A stretch of DNA of 64,000 nucleotides from Polyodon spathula (lineage: Eukaryota > Chordata > Actinopteri > Acipenseriformes > Polyodontidae): positions 34,916,097 through 34,980,096 of the forward strand of contig NC_054552.1 of assembly GCF_017654505.1 (NCBI RefSeq). The letters run 5' to 3'. Positions within the stretch are counted from its first letter, which is position 1. Every line of letters begins with the position of its first letter. Shown here piece after piece: positions 11,901 through 23,455 of the stretch. Made by a program: the position numbers and the translations under genes. The notes under the pieces are model-generated. The model searched no databases and was not told the DNA's origin. It saw only the letters and a list, made by a program, of their open reading frames with translations.

Positions 11901-14900
11901 CATCACTCCAGCTGCTGAAAGCCTGGGAAGAGATACCAGCACATGGCAGGTTTGAAGTGCTTCAGTGCACTTACCTCCAGCAGGAAGCGAGGACTCTCAG
12001 GCATGAAGATGAGTCCTATGAGGGAGGATATGGCGGGCAGGGTGCACACCAGCACAAACACCCTCCAGCTGTGGAACTGGTAGCTGGTGCCCATGCTGGA
12101 ACCCCAGCCTAGAGGAGAAACACAGTCACTTATAGAGGGGCCTGTCTGGGATGGGGTTCTGCATTACAGGGAGGGGGCTGTAATAACCTGGCTAATACAC
12201 AGAGCTCCTACCAGCTTGTTTACCTTCATTGCTGGGTTCACATTGTAGTCTAACTGCATAACGGAGATATGGATGGGTAGTGTCTGAGGATCAATCTCAA
12301 AGGCTGACAGGGCCAGGTTCCATTAATGAAGCAGGCTGTATAGTTACTACTGTACTACCAGCTCAGTCCTCTATAGTGCATGCTTATCATGTAGGTCTGT
12401 GGCTCTTACCGTAGTGGGGGATAATGCCCCAGGCCATGGACGAGGCGTAAATGCCACCGATCATCCAGAACATGCAGAGCCAGCTCAGGTGCTCGCCTCT
12501 CTTTTCCCTGCACAGGAACTCCGAGAAGTAGGAGTACACGATAGGGATGGAGCCTCCGATCCTGGGGAGAGGCACAGGGCAGCGCAAGCAGTGAGATACA
12601 GAGGCCGTCACTCAGCTCAACTAACCGTCCACCTGTCGAGTTTTACTGGAGTTTTTACAATCCTCTCAATATAGCAGCGTGAGCACTGGAGTGAAAACAG
12701 TAAAAACAAAACGTTACCCTAACCCTAGAAGTGACCCGCTAAACTCCTGAATGAGACTCAAGGAAATGGGTGCAGGATGCAGCCTGCTCCTGCAGGCTGT
12801 GCTGGTGCTTTGATCTCTGGCTGCAATGGAGCAGCGGCTCATGGGTTTGTGGTAATCTGAGTGGTTGTGAGCTGAGGTGGGCCTGGCAGGCTTTCATCAG
12901 GATAATGAGTATTACACTGCCTCTCAAGAGCCTTCAATAATCAATTCCAGCCTGCCATCCTGCTCACTACAGCATGAATAGCAAAGGGACAAGCAATTAG
13001 AAACATTGCAGCTTATTCACAAAAATAGCTTTCCTTGACTGGACTGGACGCTGATCTGGAAGAAACAGGAACCTTATTCATAACACTGATTAAATCATCA
13101 AAATAAAAAAAAAAAAATGAAGGAACTCATTTTAGATTCATGAAGCTATGCAGTGCTATTGTTAAACTATGTAAACAATGCTCTACAAAACCTTTCTAAC
13201 ATTTACCAATGCAGCTCTCTGCCGAATAGCTTGTGATCCTGCAGTAACTCCTTGCTGCACACTATATTTCACGTTTGTTTATTGTTTTTAGCCCCTGATC
13301 AGTGACAGTATCTCACCTGGAAGCCAGATGTTATTGTTCTTTCTTTTATTGTCGTTTATCTAAATAAAAAAAGCTTCTCCAGATGTGTTATTGCTGATGA
13401 GGGACTGTGCACATTGTTTAAAGCACACGAACAATGGAGGCTGTATTCCATACACATGACACCGGCCTCAGGGGCACTGTTGGAGCTCTGTGTGTTTGTA
13501 TCTGTCAAGTGCCAATAATGCTCTCTGGAGTCATTTGGGGCTGGGCAGGGTTTCACTCAGGATTACAGAAAAAAGGGTGGGGCTAGACAGATGCATGGAG
13601 GATCTTTTTCCAATTACACTTGATTCTCTTAAATATATTTATATTCAGTACTTTCCCATCACAAGCACCTATTTGGACATTGCAATGGACAGGTGCAGAG
13701 CATCATCACACTTGAACTGCAATGTAACTAAACTTCCAAGTTAAATTTGCACAGTAAATTCACAATTGCCCATGCTTCAACTACACAATACTGTACTTGT
13801 GGTTAACCATATCTGTGATTCAGCTTGCTTGCCTGTGCTCTACCAAGCTTTTACTGTGCTACACTTTGCTGTACTTTGCTGCTGGCCTGCAGAAGAGTTT
13901 TTCTAATGGTGTTTCTAATGAGTGGACCACAGAAGACATGGACCCCGCACACACCTCTGCTCACTCACCCGAAACCGGAGACAAGCCTGAAGAAGAGGAA
14001 GAGGCCGTAGCCCTGGACGAAGGAGGAGATGAAGGCGAAGACAGAGTTGATGGCCAGAGCGATGATCAGGCACTTCCTCCTGCCCATCTTGTCAGCCAGT
14101 CCGCCCCACATGAATGCTCCCAGCATCATGCCCAGGTACACTATCAATCCTGCCAGGAGGAGAAGGGAGACGGGCGTCAGCGGCCTGCCACCCGCATGCA
14201 TCACTGACTATGAGCGCTGCCCATGTAAGGCAGGAACCCGTCTCACAGGGCTCTTATGCTGTATGCTGGTCCCTCGCTGTGGAATTATTCCATGCTTCAG
14301 CAGTTTTCATGACTTAAAAGGTTTTTAACGTCTATGTGCACTGAGTCGTTCCAGCGAGGTAGTGGCTTCTGTCGTAAACACATGTCTTGAGTGTTGTAGA
14401 TTGATTGATCTCTCAGACTTGCTATGTACTGCATTTGCACCATTTTTTTGGTATTGAAATAGGTGTGTCCTAGTGAAGTTTAACAGCAATCTTCAGCAGA
14501 TATAAGATACAAGTAACTACAGACTGACTAATCTTTGACTACCTAATGTTACCTTAGGTAAAACTAGTCAGATATTAATGCTAATCATAAATGTACTGTG
14601 CTTTACAGAACTGTTTTTATTTATTTATTTATTTATTACCATGGCGTACTACAGGGATCAGTCCTCACACTGAAACAAGAGGCAGCATTTCAGGAACGCT
14701 GTCCTTCAGGGTAGCGCTTTATCTTTTTTTAATAACTAAAATAATGAAAAGCAATTCCTTTAGCTGGCATAGCTGTGGGACAGAGACCGTACAGCAGATC
14801 AGGAAACACTCCCCCGCATCTACAGTCATACACAGAGCCTACATTACTAATAGGAATCCTGCAAAGAAGACTCCGGGCAGCGCGACTGCAGAGGCAGATC

Positions 14901-17900
14901 TTTGTACTTGTGCTAGAAAGAAACGTGGAGAGAGAACAACTTCAGTTAAGGACAAACACACAGGCACACATGCAGGCACACACACAGGCACACACACACA
15001 GGCACACACACACAGGCATACACACAGGCACTCACACAGACACACAGGCACACACACACACGCAGGCACACACACAGGCACACACACACATACAGGCACA
15101 CACACACACACAGGCACACACACATCCTGTATCGTGTGAGAATACATTTCCCATTGTAATCCAGACAAAAAGGGCAAACCAATGTTATTTTTAAGTACCG
15201 CCTCATTGACTTCTCTGTTACTGGAAGGCGATCGATAGCACACTTGTGAGTCAAGTGACATGGGAGAAGGAGCTTTTCTGTGTTCGGCAGTTATGGCAAG
15301 TGTCCATCAGGGGGAACAGTAGCACCATTTAAAAAAAGAAAAACCCCATGCTGTGCTGCAGTCATCATGTTCATGAGAGTCACACAGTTGTCATGCATGG
15401 GGTTTTGAAACAACATTTACCCATGGAAATGGAAGCAGCCTTCACCCACTGACCTTTACTGAAGATGATGGTCGTTCCCCATGAATAATAAACACCAAGG
15501 ACTGCTCTGAATCATTGCAGCACCAATGGGAACTGGCTGTGGATGGGTTCTCAATGGGAACTGGCTGTGGATGGGTTCTCAGTGGGAACTGGCTGTGGAT
15601 GGGTCCTCAATGGGAACTGGCTGTGGATGGGTTCTCAATGGGAACTGGCTGTGGATGGGTTCTCAATGGGAACTGGCTGTGGATGGGTTCTCAATGGGAA
15701 CTGGCTGTGGATGGGTTCTCAATGGGAACTGGCTGTGGATGGGTTCTCAATGGGAACTGGCTGTGGATGGGTTCTCAATGGGAACTGGCTGTGGATGGGT
15801 TCTCAATGGGAACTGGCTGTGGATGGGTTCTCAATGGGAACTGGCTGTGGATGGGTTCTCAATGGGAACTGGCTGTGGATGGGTTCTCAATGGGAACTGG
15901 CTGTGGATGGGTTCTCAATGGGAACTGGCTGTGGATGGGTTCTCAATGGGAACTGGCTGTGGATGGGTTCTCAATGGGAACTGGCTGTGGATGGGTTCTC
16001 AATGGGAACTGGCTGTGGATGGGTTCTCAATGGGAACTGGCTGTGGATGGGTTCTCAATGGGAACTGGCTGTGGATGGGTTCTCAATGGGAACTGGCTGT
16101 GGATGGGTTCTCAATGGGAACTGGCTGTGGATGGGTTCTCAATGGGAACTGGCTGTGGATGGGTCCTCAATGGGAACTGGCTGTGGATGGGTTCTCAATG
16201 GGAACTGGCTGTGGATTGGTCCTCAATGGGAACTGGCTGTGGATGGGTTCTCATGTTTTTAATGAGCCGGTATGGAGCGGCACATGCAGCATTGTGAAGA
16301 ACAGGGTGTTACTGTAAATTAATGAGCGCTCATCCATTGCTGTAAAGACTGCCGGGGAGTGCGTGTCAGGGAATGGTTATCCAAGCACCTGAGCCCTTTC
16401 AATCACAAGCACTGAAGTCACAATTCCATTGATGGCTCTGTAAAACCACAAGCGACAGTACTGCACACAAACCCACACAAAACTACAGCTCTGATCACAA
16501 GCAGCAGTACTGCACACAAACCCACTCACAACTACAGCTCTGGACACAAGCAGCAGTACTGCACACACCCACACAAAACTACAGCTCTGGACACAAGCAG
16601 CAGTACTGCACACAAACCCACTCACAACTACAGCTCTGGACACAAGCAACATTACTACACACAAACCCACACAAAACTACAGCTCTGGACACAAGCAGCA
16701 GTACTGCACACAAACCCACTCACAACTACAGCTCTGGAAACATGCTCCAGCAACTCGAGAGCCATATTTGCTACTTGAAGAGCCAGGTATGCCATATGTT
16801 ACCGATCCCCGGATACATATTGAATAAAGTGACATTTCAAAATAACATGAAATACTGCACTACTGTTATGGCTTCTGGTACACTTTTACAATATAATTTT
16901 AAGGTTTCTTTGATTACATGATGTTAAATCAAAGATCAAAATGATCACTGGTCACTTCTCGCAGTGCATTTTGTAGTGCAGTAGTGCAGTGGGGCACATT
17001 ATTTCGGTTTCACTGAAGTATTGTTTATCCAGAGCAGCAAAGTGTTCATAAAGAAAACCCTTTCAGATCTCATGTGGATGAAAGGCGCTGTACCAGTTCC
17101 GTTCTGTTCTGTTGTCTCCCAGCTGGCCCTGCAATTACTATGTGACTGTGCTGGTCTGGAGTAAGCAGCTTAATGCTGTGTGTGTGTGCGGACAGCTGGC
17201 AGGATTACAAATGGTGTGGACAGCGGGCAAGATTACGCACAGTGTGGACAGGGGGCAGGATTACACATGGTGTGGACAGGGGGAAGGATTACACACGATG
17301 TGGACAGCAGGCAGGATTACACACTGTGTGGACAGGGGGCAGGATTACACACGGTGTGGACAGGGGGCAGGATTACACACAGTGTGGACAGGGGGCAGGA
17401 TTACACACGGTGTGGACAGGGGGCAGGATTACACACGGTGTGGACACAGGATTACACACAGTGTGGACAGGGGGCAGGATTACACAGCAGGGGGCAGGAT
17501 TACACACTGTGTGGACAGGGGGCAGGATTACACACAGTGTGGACAGGGGGCAGGATTACACACGGTGTGGACAGGGGGCAGGATTACACACGGTGTGGAC
17601 AGCAGGCAGGATTACACACTGTGTGGACAGGGGGCAGGATTACACACGGTGTGGACAGCGGGCAGGATTACACACAGTGTGGACAGCGGGTAGGATTACA
17701 CATTTTGTGGACAGCGGGCAAGATTCATTTGTCGGCATCTCATGCCAGTTAAGAGCTGGGAGCCAGAGCACATTATAGTGGAGGCATAACGCAAGGACCA
17801 GCCCCTGTGGAATCTGATTTATAATGAAAGTCCTGCGGAGGGAGCAAGCAGCACATAAAGTGCATGTGTCTGTGTGAGTGTGGGAGTGTTTATACATCAC

Positions 17901-20900
17901 AGTGCACACTGGAGATTGTTAACAGGGGTTTAACTGCACTATTATAACCACAGCTAGTAGTGCTTTCAAAACAGCACTGTTGGTTTAGCTGAGCTGCAAT
18001 TTGAGATCACTCAATATCATTGGTACTGCAATCATGCCGTGCCTAACCACACCCTGCTGCACTGTGCTTTGGCTGCTGATGTTTCATGAGAAACTAACAC
18101 TCAGGATCAGGCAGCGTAAAACCAAACCAGCCACAGTCAGTCCTAATCCACCCCTGCCTGGGCAGGCGATAGCTGCAGATGGCATCATCGCCAAGAAGCT
18201 TGGCACACAGATAGCAAGAGAGCCAGCATGGGTCTCCAGGAACCTCTGCAGCATATGGAGGTATGTGATGACAAGCCTCCCAACACAGCTGCACCTTCAC
18301 AGCACTCCTGTCAGTGTGCTGGCATTACTCAGAGCTCTGATTGAGGAGCCTTGCAACAGCCACAATAGAAGCAACCGCAGGAAGTTAGGGAAGAAATAGG
18401 TCAGAAACAGAGTGGAGTGCAGTTAAACTACAGCCACTGAACCGCGGGTTCCCTGCAGTAAAACTGAGTGCATCTTGAATTGCTTTTGCAATATAGTATA
18501 AGAACAGTTTAGTTACAGCACAGTAAATGTTGTCGGTTATACTAATTTAAAGCGGTATTAATATTGGCTTGAGTTCATATTGGTTCTTTACCTTCTTGCT
18601 TTAGGGTTACTTTTACCATGGGAAACCACAGTAAAACTGGACCCAACTCTTTCCTTTTAATTAAAAAAAACCCCATCAAACATGAGGGAATATTTATAAA
18701 GAGAATGGATGTGCTAATTCAATACTACCTATTACTGTAAATGTTAGCTTTCCCCAGCTAAAAGGTGAATTGAATTAGATCCTTTATGATTCCAATGAAA
18801 TCCGTCTGCAAACTAAACACAGCCTCTCCTTCACATGAAGCAGCAGCTCAGGCAGCTCTCCCCTGTACAATCTTCAGAGGAGGGACTGGCACTACAGTAT
18901 GTATGGACTGTCCTGTACAATCTTCAGAGGCGGACTGGCACTACAGTATGTATGGACTGTCCTGTACAATCTTCAGAGGAGGGACTGGCACTACAGTATG
19001 TATGGACTGTCCTGTACAATCTTCAGAGGAGGGACTGGCACTACAGTATGTATGGACTGTCCTGTACAATCTTCAGAGGAGGGACTGGCACTACAGTGTG
19101 GACATGGACTGTCCTGTACAATCTTCAGAGGAGGGACACAGTATGTATGGACTGGTACAATCTTCAGAGGATGGACAGTATGTATGGACTGTACTGTACA
19201 ATCTTCAGAGGATGGACTGGCACTACAGTATGTATGGACTGTCCTGTACAATCTTCAGAGGAGGGACTGGCACTACAGTATGTATGGACTGTCCTGTACA
19301 ATCTTCAGAGGAGGGACTGGCACTACAGTATGTATGGACTGTCCTGTACAATCTTCAGAGGAGGGACTGGCACTACAGTATGTATGGACTGTCCTGTACG
19401 ATCTTCAGAGGATGGACTGGCACTACAGTATGTATGGACTGTCCTGTACAATCTTCAGAGGAGGGACTGGCACTACAGTATGTATGGACTGTCCTGTACA
19501 ATCTTCAGAGGAGGGACTGGCACTACAGTATGTATGGACTGTCCTGTACAATCTTCAGAGGAGGGACTGGCACTACAGTATGTATGGACTGTCCTGTACA
19601 ATCTTCAGAGGAGGGACTGGCACTACAGTATGTATGGACTGTCCTGTACAATCTTCAGAGGATGGACTGGCACTACAGTATGTATGGACTGTCCTGTACA
19701 ATCTTCAGAGGAGGGACTGGCACTACAGTATGTATGGACTGTCCTGTACAATCTTCAGAGGAGGGACTGGCACTACAGTATGTATGGACTGTCCTGTACA
19801 ATCTTCAGAGGATGGACTGGCACTACAGTATGTATGGACTGTCCTGTACAATCTTCAGAGGAGGGACTGGCACTACAGTATGTATGGACTGTACTGTACA
19901 ATCTTCAGAGGAGGGACTGGCACTACAGTATGTATGGACTGTCCTGTACAATCTTCAGAGGAGGGACTGGCACTACAGTATGTATGGACTGTCCTGTACA
20001 ATCTTCAGAGGAGGGACTGGCACTACAGTATGTATGGACTGTACTGTACAATCTTCAGAGGAGGGACTGGCACTACAGTATGTATGGACTGTCCTGTACA
20101 ATCTTCAGAGGAGGGACTGGCACTACAGTATGTATGGACTGTCCTGTACAATCTTCAGAGGAGGGACTGGCACTACAGTATGTATGGACTGTCCTGTACA
20201 ATCTTCAGAGGATGGACTGGCACTACAGTATGTATGGACTGTCCTGTACAATCTTCAGAGGATGGACTGGCACTACAGTATGTATGGACTGTCCTGTACA
20301 ATCTTCAGAGGAGGGACTGGCACTACAGTATATATGGACTGTCCTGTACAATCTTCAGAGGATGGACTGGCACTACAGTATGTATGGACTGTCCTGTACA
20401 ATCTTCAGAGGAGGGACTGGCACTACAGTATGTATGGACTGTCCTGTACAATCTTCCTGGACTGGCACTACAGTATGTAGACTGTCCTGTACAAGGACTG
20501 GCACTACAGTATGTATGGACTGTCCTGTACAATCTTCAGAGGATGGACTGGCACTACAGTATGTATGGACTGTCCTGTACAATCTTCAGAGGAGGGACTG
20601 GCACTACAGTATATGGACTGTCCTGTACAATCTTCAGAGGAGGGACTGGCACCAGTATGTATGGACTGTCCTGTACAATCTTCAGAGGAGGGACTGGCAC
20701 TACAGTATGTATGGACTGTCCTGTACAATCTTCAGAGGAGGGACTGGCACTACAGCCTGTATGACCGGTGCTTGGTCATACATAACCCCTGACCAAAGCA
20801 ACATGTAATTTCCTCCTCCCCCCTGACCCCTGTCCTGTACAATCTTCAGAGGCGGGACTGGCACTACAGTATGTATGGACTGTCCTGTACAATCTTCAGA

Positions 20901-23455
20901 GGAGGGACTGGCACTACAGTATGTATGGACTGTCCTGTACAATCTTCAGAGGACGGACTGGCACTACAGTATGTATGGACTGTCCTGTACAATCTTCAGA
21001 GGAGGGACTGGCACTACAGTATGTATGGACTGTCCTGTACAATCTTCAGAGGAGGGACTGGCACTACAGTATGTATGGACTGTCCTGTACAATCTTCAGA
21101 GGAGGGAGGGTATGTATGGACTGTCCTGTACAATCTTCAGAGGATGGACTGGCACTACAGTATGTATGGAAACTGTACAATCTTCAGAACTGGACTGGCA
21201 CTACAGTATGTATCCTGTACAATCTTCAGAGGATGGACTTAATCTTCAGAGGAGGGACTGGCACTACAGTATGTATGGACTGTCCTGTACAATCTTCAGA
21301 GGATGGACTGGCAGTATGTATGGACTGTCCTGTACAATCTTACTGGCACTAGTATGTATGGACTGTACTGTACAATCAGAGGACGGACTTACAGTATGTA
21401 GACTGTACTGTACAATCTTCAGAGGAGGGACTGGCACTACAGTATGTATGGACTGTCCTGTACAATCTTCAGAGGATGGACTGGCACTACAGTATGTATG
21501 GACTGCAAACTGTACAATCTTCAGAGGATGGACTGGCACTACAGTATGTATGGACTGTCCTGTACAATCTTCAGAGGAGGGACTGGCACTACAGTATGTA
21601 TGGACTGTCCTGTACAATCTTCAGAGGAGGGACTGGCACTACAGTATGTATGGACTGTCCTGTACAATCTTCAGAGGATGGACTGGCACTACAGTATGTA
21701 TGGACTGTCCTGTACAATCTTCAGAGGATGGACTGGCACTACAGTATGTATGGACTGTCCTGTACAATCTTCAGAGGAGGGACTGGCACTACAGTATGTA
21801 TGGACTGTCCTGTACAATCTTCAGAGGAGGGACTGGCACTACAGTATGTATGGACTGTCCTGTACAATCTTCAGAGGATGGACTGGCACTACAGTATGTA
21901 TGGACTGTCCTGTACAATCTTCAGAGGATGGACTGGCACTACAGTATGTATGGACTGTCCTGTACAATCTTCAGAGGAGGGACTGGCACTACAGTATGTA
22001 TGGACTGTCCTGTACAATCTTCAGAGGATGGACTGGCACTACAGTATGTATGGAAAGTTCTGCACAAAATGTATCAAGGGCAGTGGGCCAGGTTTATGTA
22101 TCCTAGAAGCAAGGTCAGGACAGTAGCTATCAATTCCACTAGTGCATGCTGACTTAACTCTCTGTACAGGCAAAAAAAACCAAAACCCACTGCACTGCAC
22201 TATTAACAGCTCAGACTGTTTTCCTGCCTGAGCTATAAACCTAAGGCAGTGTGGCCAAATGGTTAGAGCAGGGGACCCGCAAACACTGAACACTCTGCAA
22301 ATCAGATTTGTCATTACAGCTGGGTACCAGAAAGACGTGAAATAAACCGTGAAGAGATACAGTATTGAGGTTTCACATTCAGACCCATCAGCTTCAGAGG
22401 AATGGATTTCTTATACACAGTGGTTGTGTTGTAGGGAGCTCTGTGTTACATCTTATATGTGATACCTTACTCCCATGCATGCCATACAGTACAACATTCA
22501 CAATCTCTTGGTCGCCCTACGTATTTTATCATCATAGTAAAATCCTACAGAGTTGCATTGACTCTTTGAGACACTGAATGCTATACAAGCAGTAGCCACT
22601 CTAATTAGTTATCATGAAGCAGGCCAGGCTCCTGAACTTCAGAAGAGAAGGCATCATTAATCTTTGCAAACAGAAATTTATTCATGTCAGCGTGCACTTG
22701 AGCAAGCAGTGTGATTCATCAAGTCGTTGACTATACCATTAGCTGGCTGTGCAAATTTTTCATTTACAATGGGCTTGAGTACTTCTGAAACTGGACTGTG
22801 GGAGGAGAGTTCCAACCTATTCCCGTCTCAATGGTAGGAGGGCTCAATGCTTGCAATGCAATGAAAGCATATCTGAGTATTCAGCTGTCACTCAATCAAT
22901 CCACAACAGCTGTACGTTCTCCAACCTCAGTGTGATATTATCCCATCTCCATTTCCAATGGTACTCACCCAGCATCCCCTTGTTGGCATTGGACATGCAC
23001 ATGTCCTTCTCGGCGCTGGGCATCACAAAGCCGACCACGAAGCATTCCACCCCGTCCGCCATGAGGGCCAGCCCAGCCACGAAGAACAGGGTCCACTGGA
23101 AGCGCCCGTGGCCGCACTCCTCGATGATGGCCTCGTACTGGTGCGCCAACTGCTCCTGGTCTTGCATCCTCTCTGCCAGCCTGTCGCCCTGCCCTTCGTA
23201 CTGGGCCTGCGCTGCCTTCTTGTTGGCCCGGATATCATCGGGGTGGGGGATGCCCTGGTACTCCCCCTCGTAGATCTCATCGTCGTCATCGTGCCCCTCT
23301 GTGGCGTCACTTGCCGCGTCCTCGTCCTGGGCTGGGTACTCATTGCTGCCGTAGTAGCCACCCTGGTCCCCTCCTTCCCTGAAGGTTGAGTAGGTGTTGC
23401 TGCCTCCTTGGGGGTCCTGGTAGGAATTAGGGTTGTTTCTGTAGCGGTCGTCCAT
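8751..23455 (-). CDS. sv2b: sv2b: synaptic vesicle glycoprotein 2B, 12 coding exons
   Basis: The gene encodes an SV2 protein, a 12-TM membrane glycoprotein of synaptic vesicles with a major-facilitator fold that modulates calcium-triggered release. The joined exons (2088 nt) give 695 aa; human SV2B is 683. Residues 1-120 form an acidic cytoplasmic tail with the SV2 signature DEIYEGEYQGIPHP. TM1 is near 121-145. MFS motif A (GGLADKMGRRK) is at 178-188, with a second copy (MDKIGRIK) encoded in exon 10. The luminal loop between TM7 and TM8 (about 430-530) carries pentapeptide-like F/C repeats and sequons at N453, N503 and N528. Their 50- and 25-residue spacing equals that of the three SV2A/SV2B glycans. 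The C-terminus LRLPETREQVLM and the SV2B-like WQCLFCGTS favour SV2B over SV2A and SV2C, although the luminal FNFTLENQIH is SV2A-like. All 11 junctions keep frame, and nothing looks broken. Confidence 0.96.
9250..9409 (-). CDS. sv2b: sv2b coding exon 11 (TM9-TM10)
   Basis: The acceptor is CCCTGCAG|GAGGA and the donor is AAAAG|GTAAGG. It encodes FFLFFGSSESAIIGWQCLFC and VITVELYPTSKR. Length is 160 bp. Confidence 0.95.
9745..9945 (-). CDS. sv2b: sv2b coding exon 10 (end of luminal loop, TM8)
   Basis: The acceptor is TTTTTCAG|ATTTG and the donor is ATCG|GTGAGA. It contains the third sequon NST (N528), QQKEGCHLD, then YLVSFLGSLAVLPGNIISAL and the second MFS motif A (MDKIGRIK). Length is 201 bp. 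Confidence 0.95.
10282..10415 (-). CDS. sv2b: sv2b coding exon 9 (luminal pentapeptide-like repeats)
   Basis: The acceptor is CCCTCCAG|GTTCT and the donor is CACAG|GTGCAC. It encodes the F/C-periodic luminal segment (FEDSLFEECYFED) and the second sequon NCT (N503). Length is 134 bp. Confidence 0.94.
10516..10680 (-). CDS. sv2b: sv2b coding exon 8 (TM7 end, luminal loop)
   Basis: The acceptor is ATTTCAG|TTACT. The donor is GACAA|GTAGGT, where an in-frame TAG directly across the site makes this choice necessary. It encodes YYGLAVWFPDMI and the first luminal glycosylation sequon NFT (N453). Confidence 0.93.
10911..10999 (-). CDS. sv2b: sv2b coding exon 7 (TM7)
   Basis: The acceptor is CAATTCAG|GTCTG and the donor is TTCAG|GTAAGG. 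The exon encodes RMNTLFMAVVWFTMAF, the start of the second transmembrane bundle. Length is 89 bp. Confidence 0.94.
11154..11284 (-). mobile_element. 5'-truncated SINE in sv2b intron, next to exon 6 donor
   Basis: On the minus strand this runs from TTTCAGGTGAGATGTT through AAGTGACTCTG and CATAGTTCACA to GGCGCTATATAAAG and an ATT-rich tail. It matches the 3' two-thirds of the fuller copy at 52627-52885 closely by eye. The tRNA-like head is missing. It is in the same orientation as sv2b. Confidence 0.75.
11294..11404 (-). CDS. sv2b: sv2b coding exon 6 (cytoplasmic loop)
   Basis: The acceptor is TTTTTTAG|GTCTC and the donor is AAGCAG|GTAGGC. Its 37 codons contain DEFIEIQSSTGTW. A SINE fragment begins about ten bases downstream of the donor and supplies a stronger competing donor at 11277. 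Confidence 0.94.
11570..11659 (-). CDS. sv2b: sv2b coding exon 5 (cytoplasmic loop)
   Basis: The acceptor is GATACAG|AATGG and the donor is TTCACG|GTATGT. Exactly 30 codons carry NGKHDEAWMILKQVHDTNMR, a highly conserved SV2 stretch of the large loop between TM6 and TM7. Confidence 0.95.
11975..12108 (-). CDS. sv2b: sv2b coding exon 4 (TM6, PESPRFLLE)
   Basis: The acceptor is CCTCTAG|GCTGG and the donor is CTGGAG|GTAAGT. It encodes FHSWRVFVLVC and the PESPRFLLE motif that ends the first six-helix bundle. Length is 134 bp. Confidence 0.95.
12410..12561 (-). CDS. sv2b: sv2b coding exon 3 (TM4-TM5 region)
   Basis: The acceptor is CTCCCCAG|GATCGG and the donor is CTACG|GTAAGA. It encodes GIGGSIPIV, the invariant EKRGEHLSWL segment and MAWGIIPHYG. 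Length is 152 bp. Confidence 0.95.
12562..13968. other. sv2b: sv2b intron 3 (between coding exons 2 and 3)
   Basis: 1.4-kb intron without recognised repeats, apart from a short stretch near 13815-13880 of CTTTTACTGTGCTACAC-type sequence also seen elsewhere in the window. Confidence 0.7.
13969..14149 (-). CDS. sv2b: sv2b coding exon 2 (TM2-TM3, MFS motif A)
   Basis: The acceptor is CTGGCAG|GATTG and the donor is TTCGG|GTGAGT. The exon starts in LIVYLGMM and includes the cytoplasmic loop GGLADKMGRRK followed by SSFVQGYG. It is 181 bp and in frame with both neighbours. Confidence 0.95.
14953..15124. repeat. compound CA / CAGG microsatellite in sv2b intron
   Basis: Tandem ACACACAGGC-type units of varying length. 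Frames on both strands are artefacts. Confidence 0.95.
15523..16253. repeat. 28-bp minisatellite, about 26 units, sv2b intron
   Basis: The unit contains GGGAACTGGCTGTGGATGGG and TTCTCAAT. Copies are nearly identical, with only a few point variants (TTCTC/TCCTC, GATTGG). Because 28 bp is not a multiple of 3, all three forward frames stay open with an 84-bp period. Confidence 0.98.
16446..16737. repeat. 49-bp minisatellite, about 6 units, sv2b intron
   Basis: Units carry ACAAGCAGCAGTACTGCACA, then ACCCACTCACAACTACAGC and TCTGGAC. Some copies have CACACAAAAC instead of CACTCACAAC. Confidence 0.93.
17188..17725. repeat. 28-bp minisatellite, about 19 units, sv2b intron
   Basis: The unit GGTGTGGACAGGGGGCAGG plus ATTACACAC includes GGGCAGGAT, close to the classical human minisatellite core GGGCAGGAXG. 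At least two units are shortened (17430-17490). Confidence 0.97.
18862..22054. repeat. 50-bp minisatellite array, 3.2 kb, about 60 units, sv2b intron
   Basis: The unit carries TGGACTGTCCTGTACAATC, TTCAGAGGAGGGACTGGC and ACTACAGTATGTA. Two common variants alternate (GAGGAGGGAC and GAGGATGGAC), with a rarer TGTACTG form. A non-repeat insert of about 75 bp lies at 20756-20830, and deleted or rearranged units cluster at 20440-20660 and 21105-21520. Frames of up to 657 codons come from the period. Confidence 0.98.
22243..22290 (+). mobile_element. SINE head fragment (tRNA-like)
   Basis: GGCAGTGTGGCCAAATGG followed by TTAGAGCAGGGGAC resembles the head of the SINE at 52.6 kb. The body is absent. 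The fragment is short, so the call is tentative. Confidence 0.35.
22969..23455 (-). CDS. sv2b: sv2b coding exon 1 (residues 1-162 plus 1 nt)
   Basis: The ATG at 23455 has an A at -3 and G at +4. The exon encodes the acidic N-terminal tail, the conserved CGHGRFQW segment and TM1, up to PSAEKDMC and KGML. The donor is CTGG|GTGAGT at 22968. Its last G combines with GA of the next exon to make Gly163. Confidence 0.95.

Noticed and set aside
15515..16317. Gly/Trp-rich 240-263 codon frames
   Set aside because: 28-bp array read in three frames. Not a protein family.
16446..17725. Regularly spaced repeats reminiscent of a CRISPR array
   Set aside because: Repeats are directly adjacent without unique spacers, and the DNA is vertebrate.
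17112..17778. Roughly 190-200 codon frames in all three plus-strand frames
   Set aside because: 28-bp array read in every frame, same reasoning.
18835..20808. Open frames up to 657 codons in all three forward frames
   Set aside because: They are periodic readings of the 50-bp array. All three frames are open equally, which indicates a repeat lacking stops, not a gene.
8751..23455. Assignment of the transporter gene to sv2a or sv2c
   Set aside because: The short N-terminus, C-terminus REQVLM and WQCLFCGTS fit SV2B better. SV2A and SV2C have longer N-termini and different C-terminal residues.
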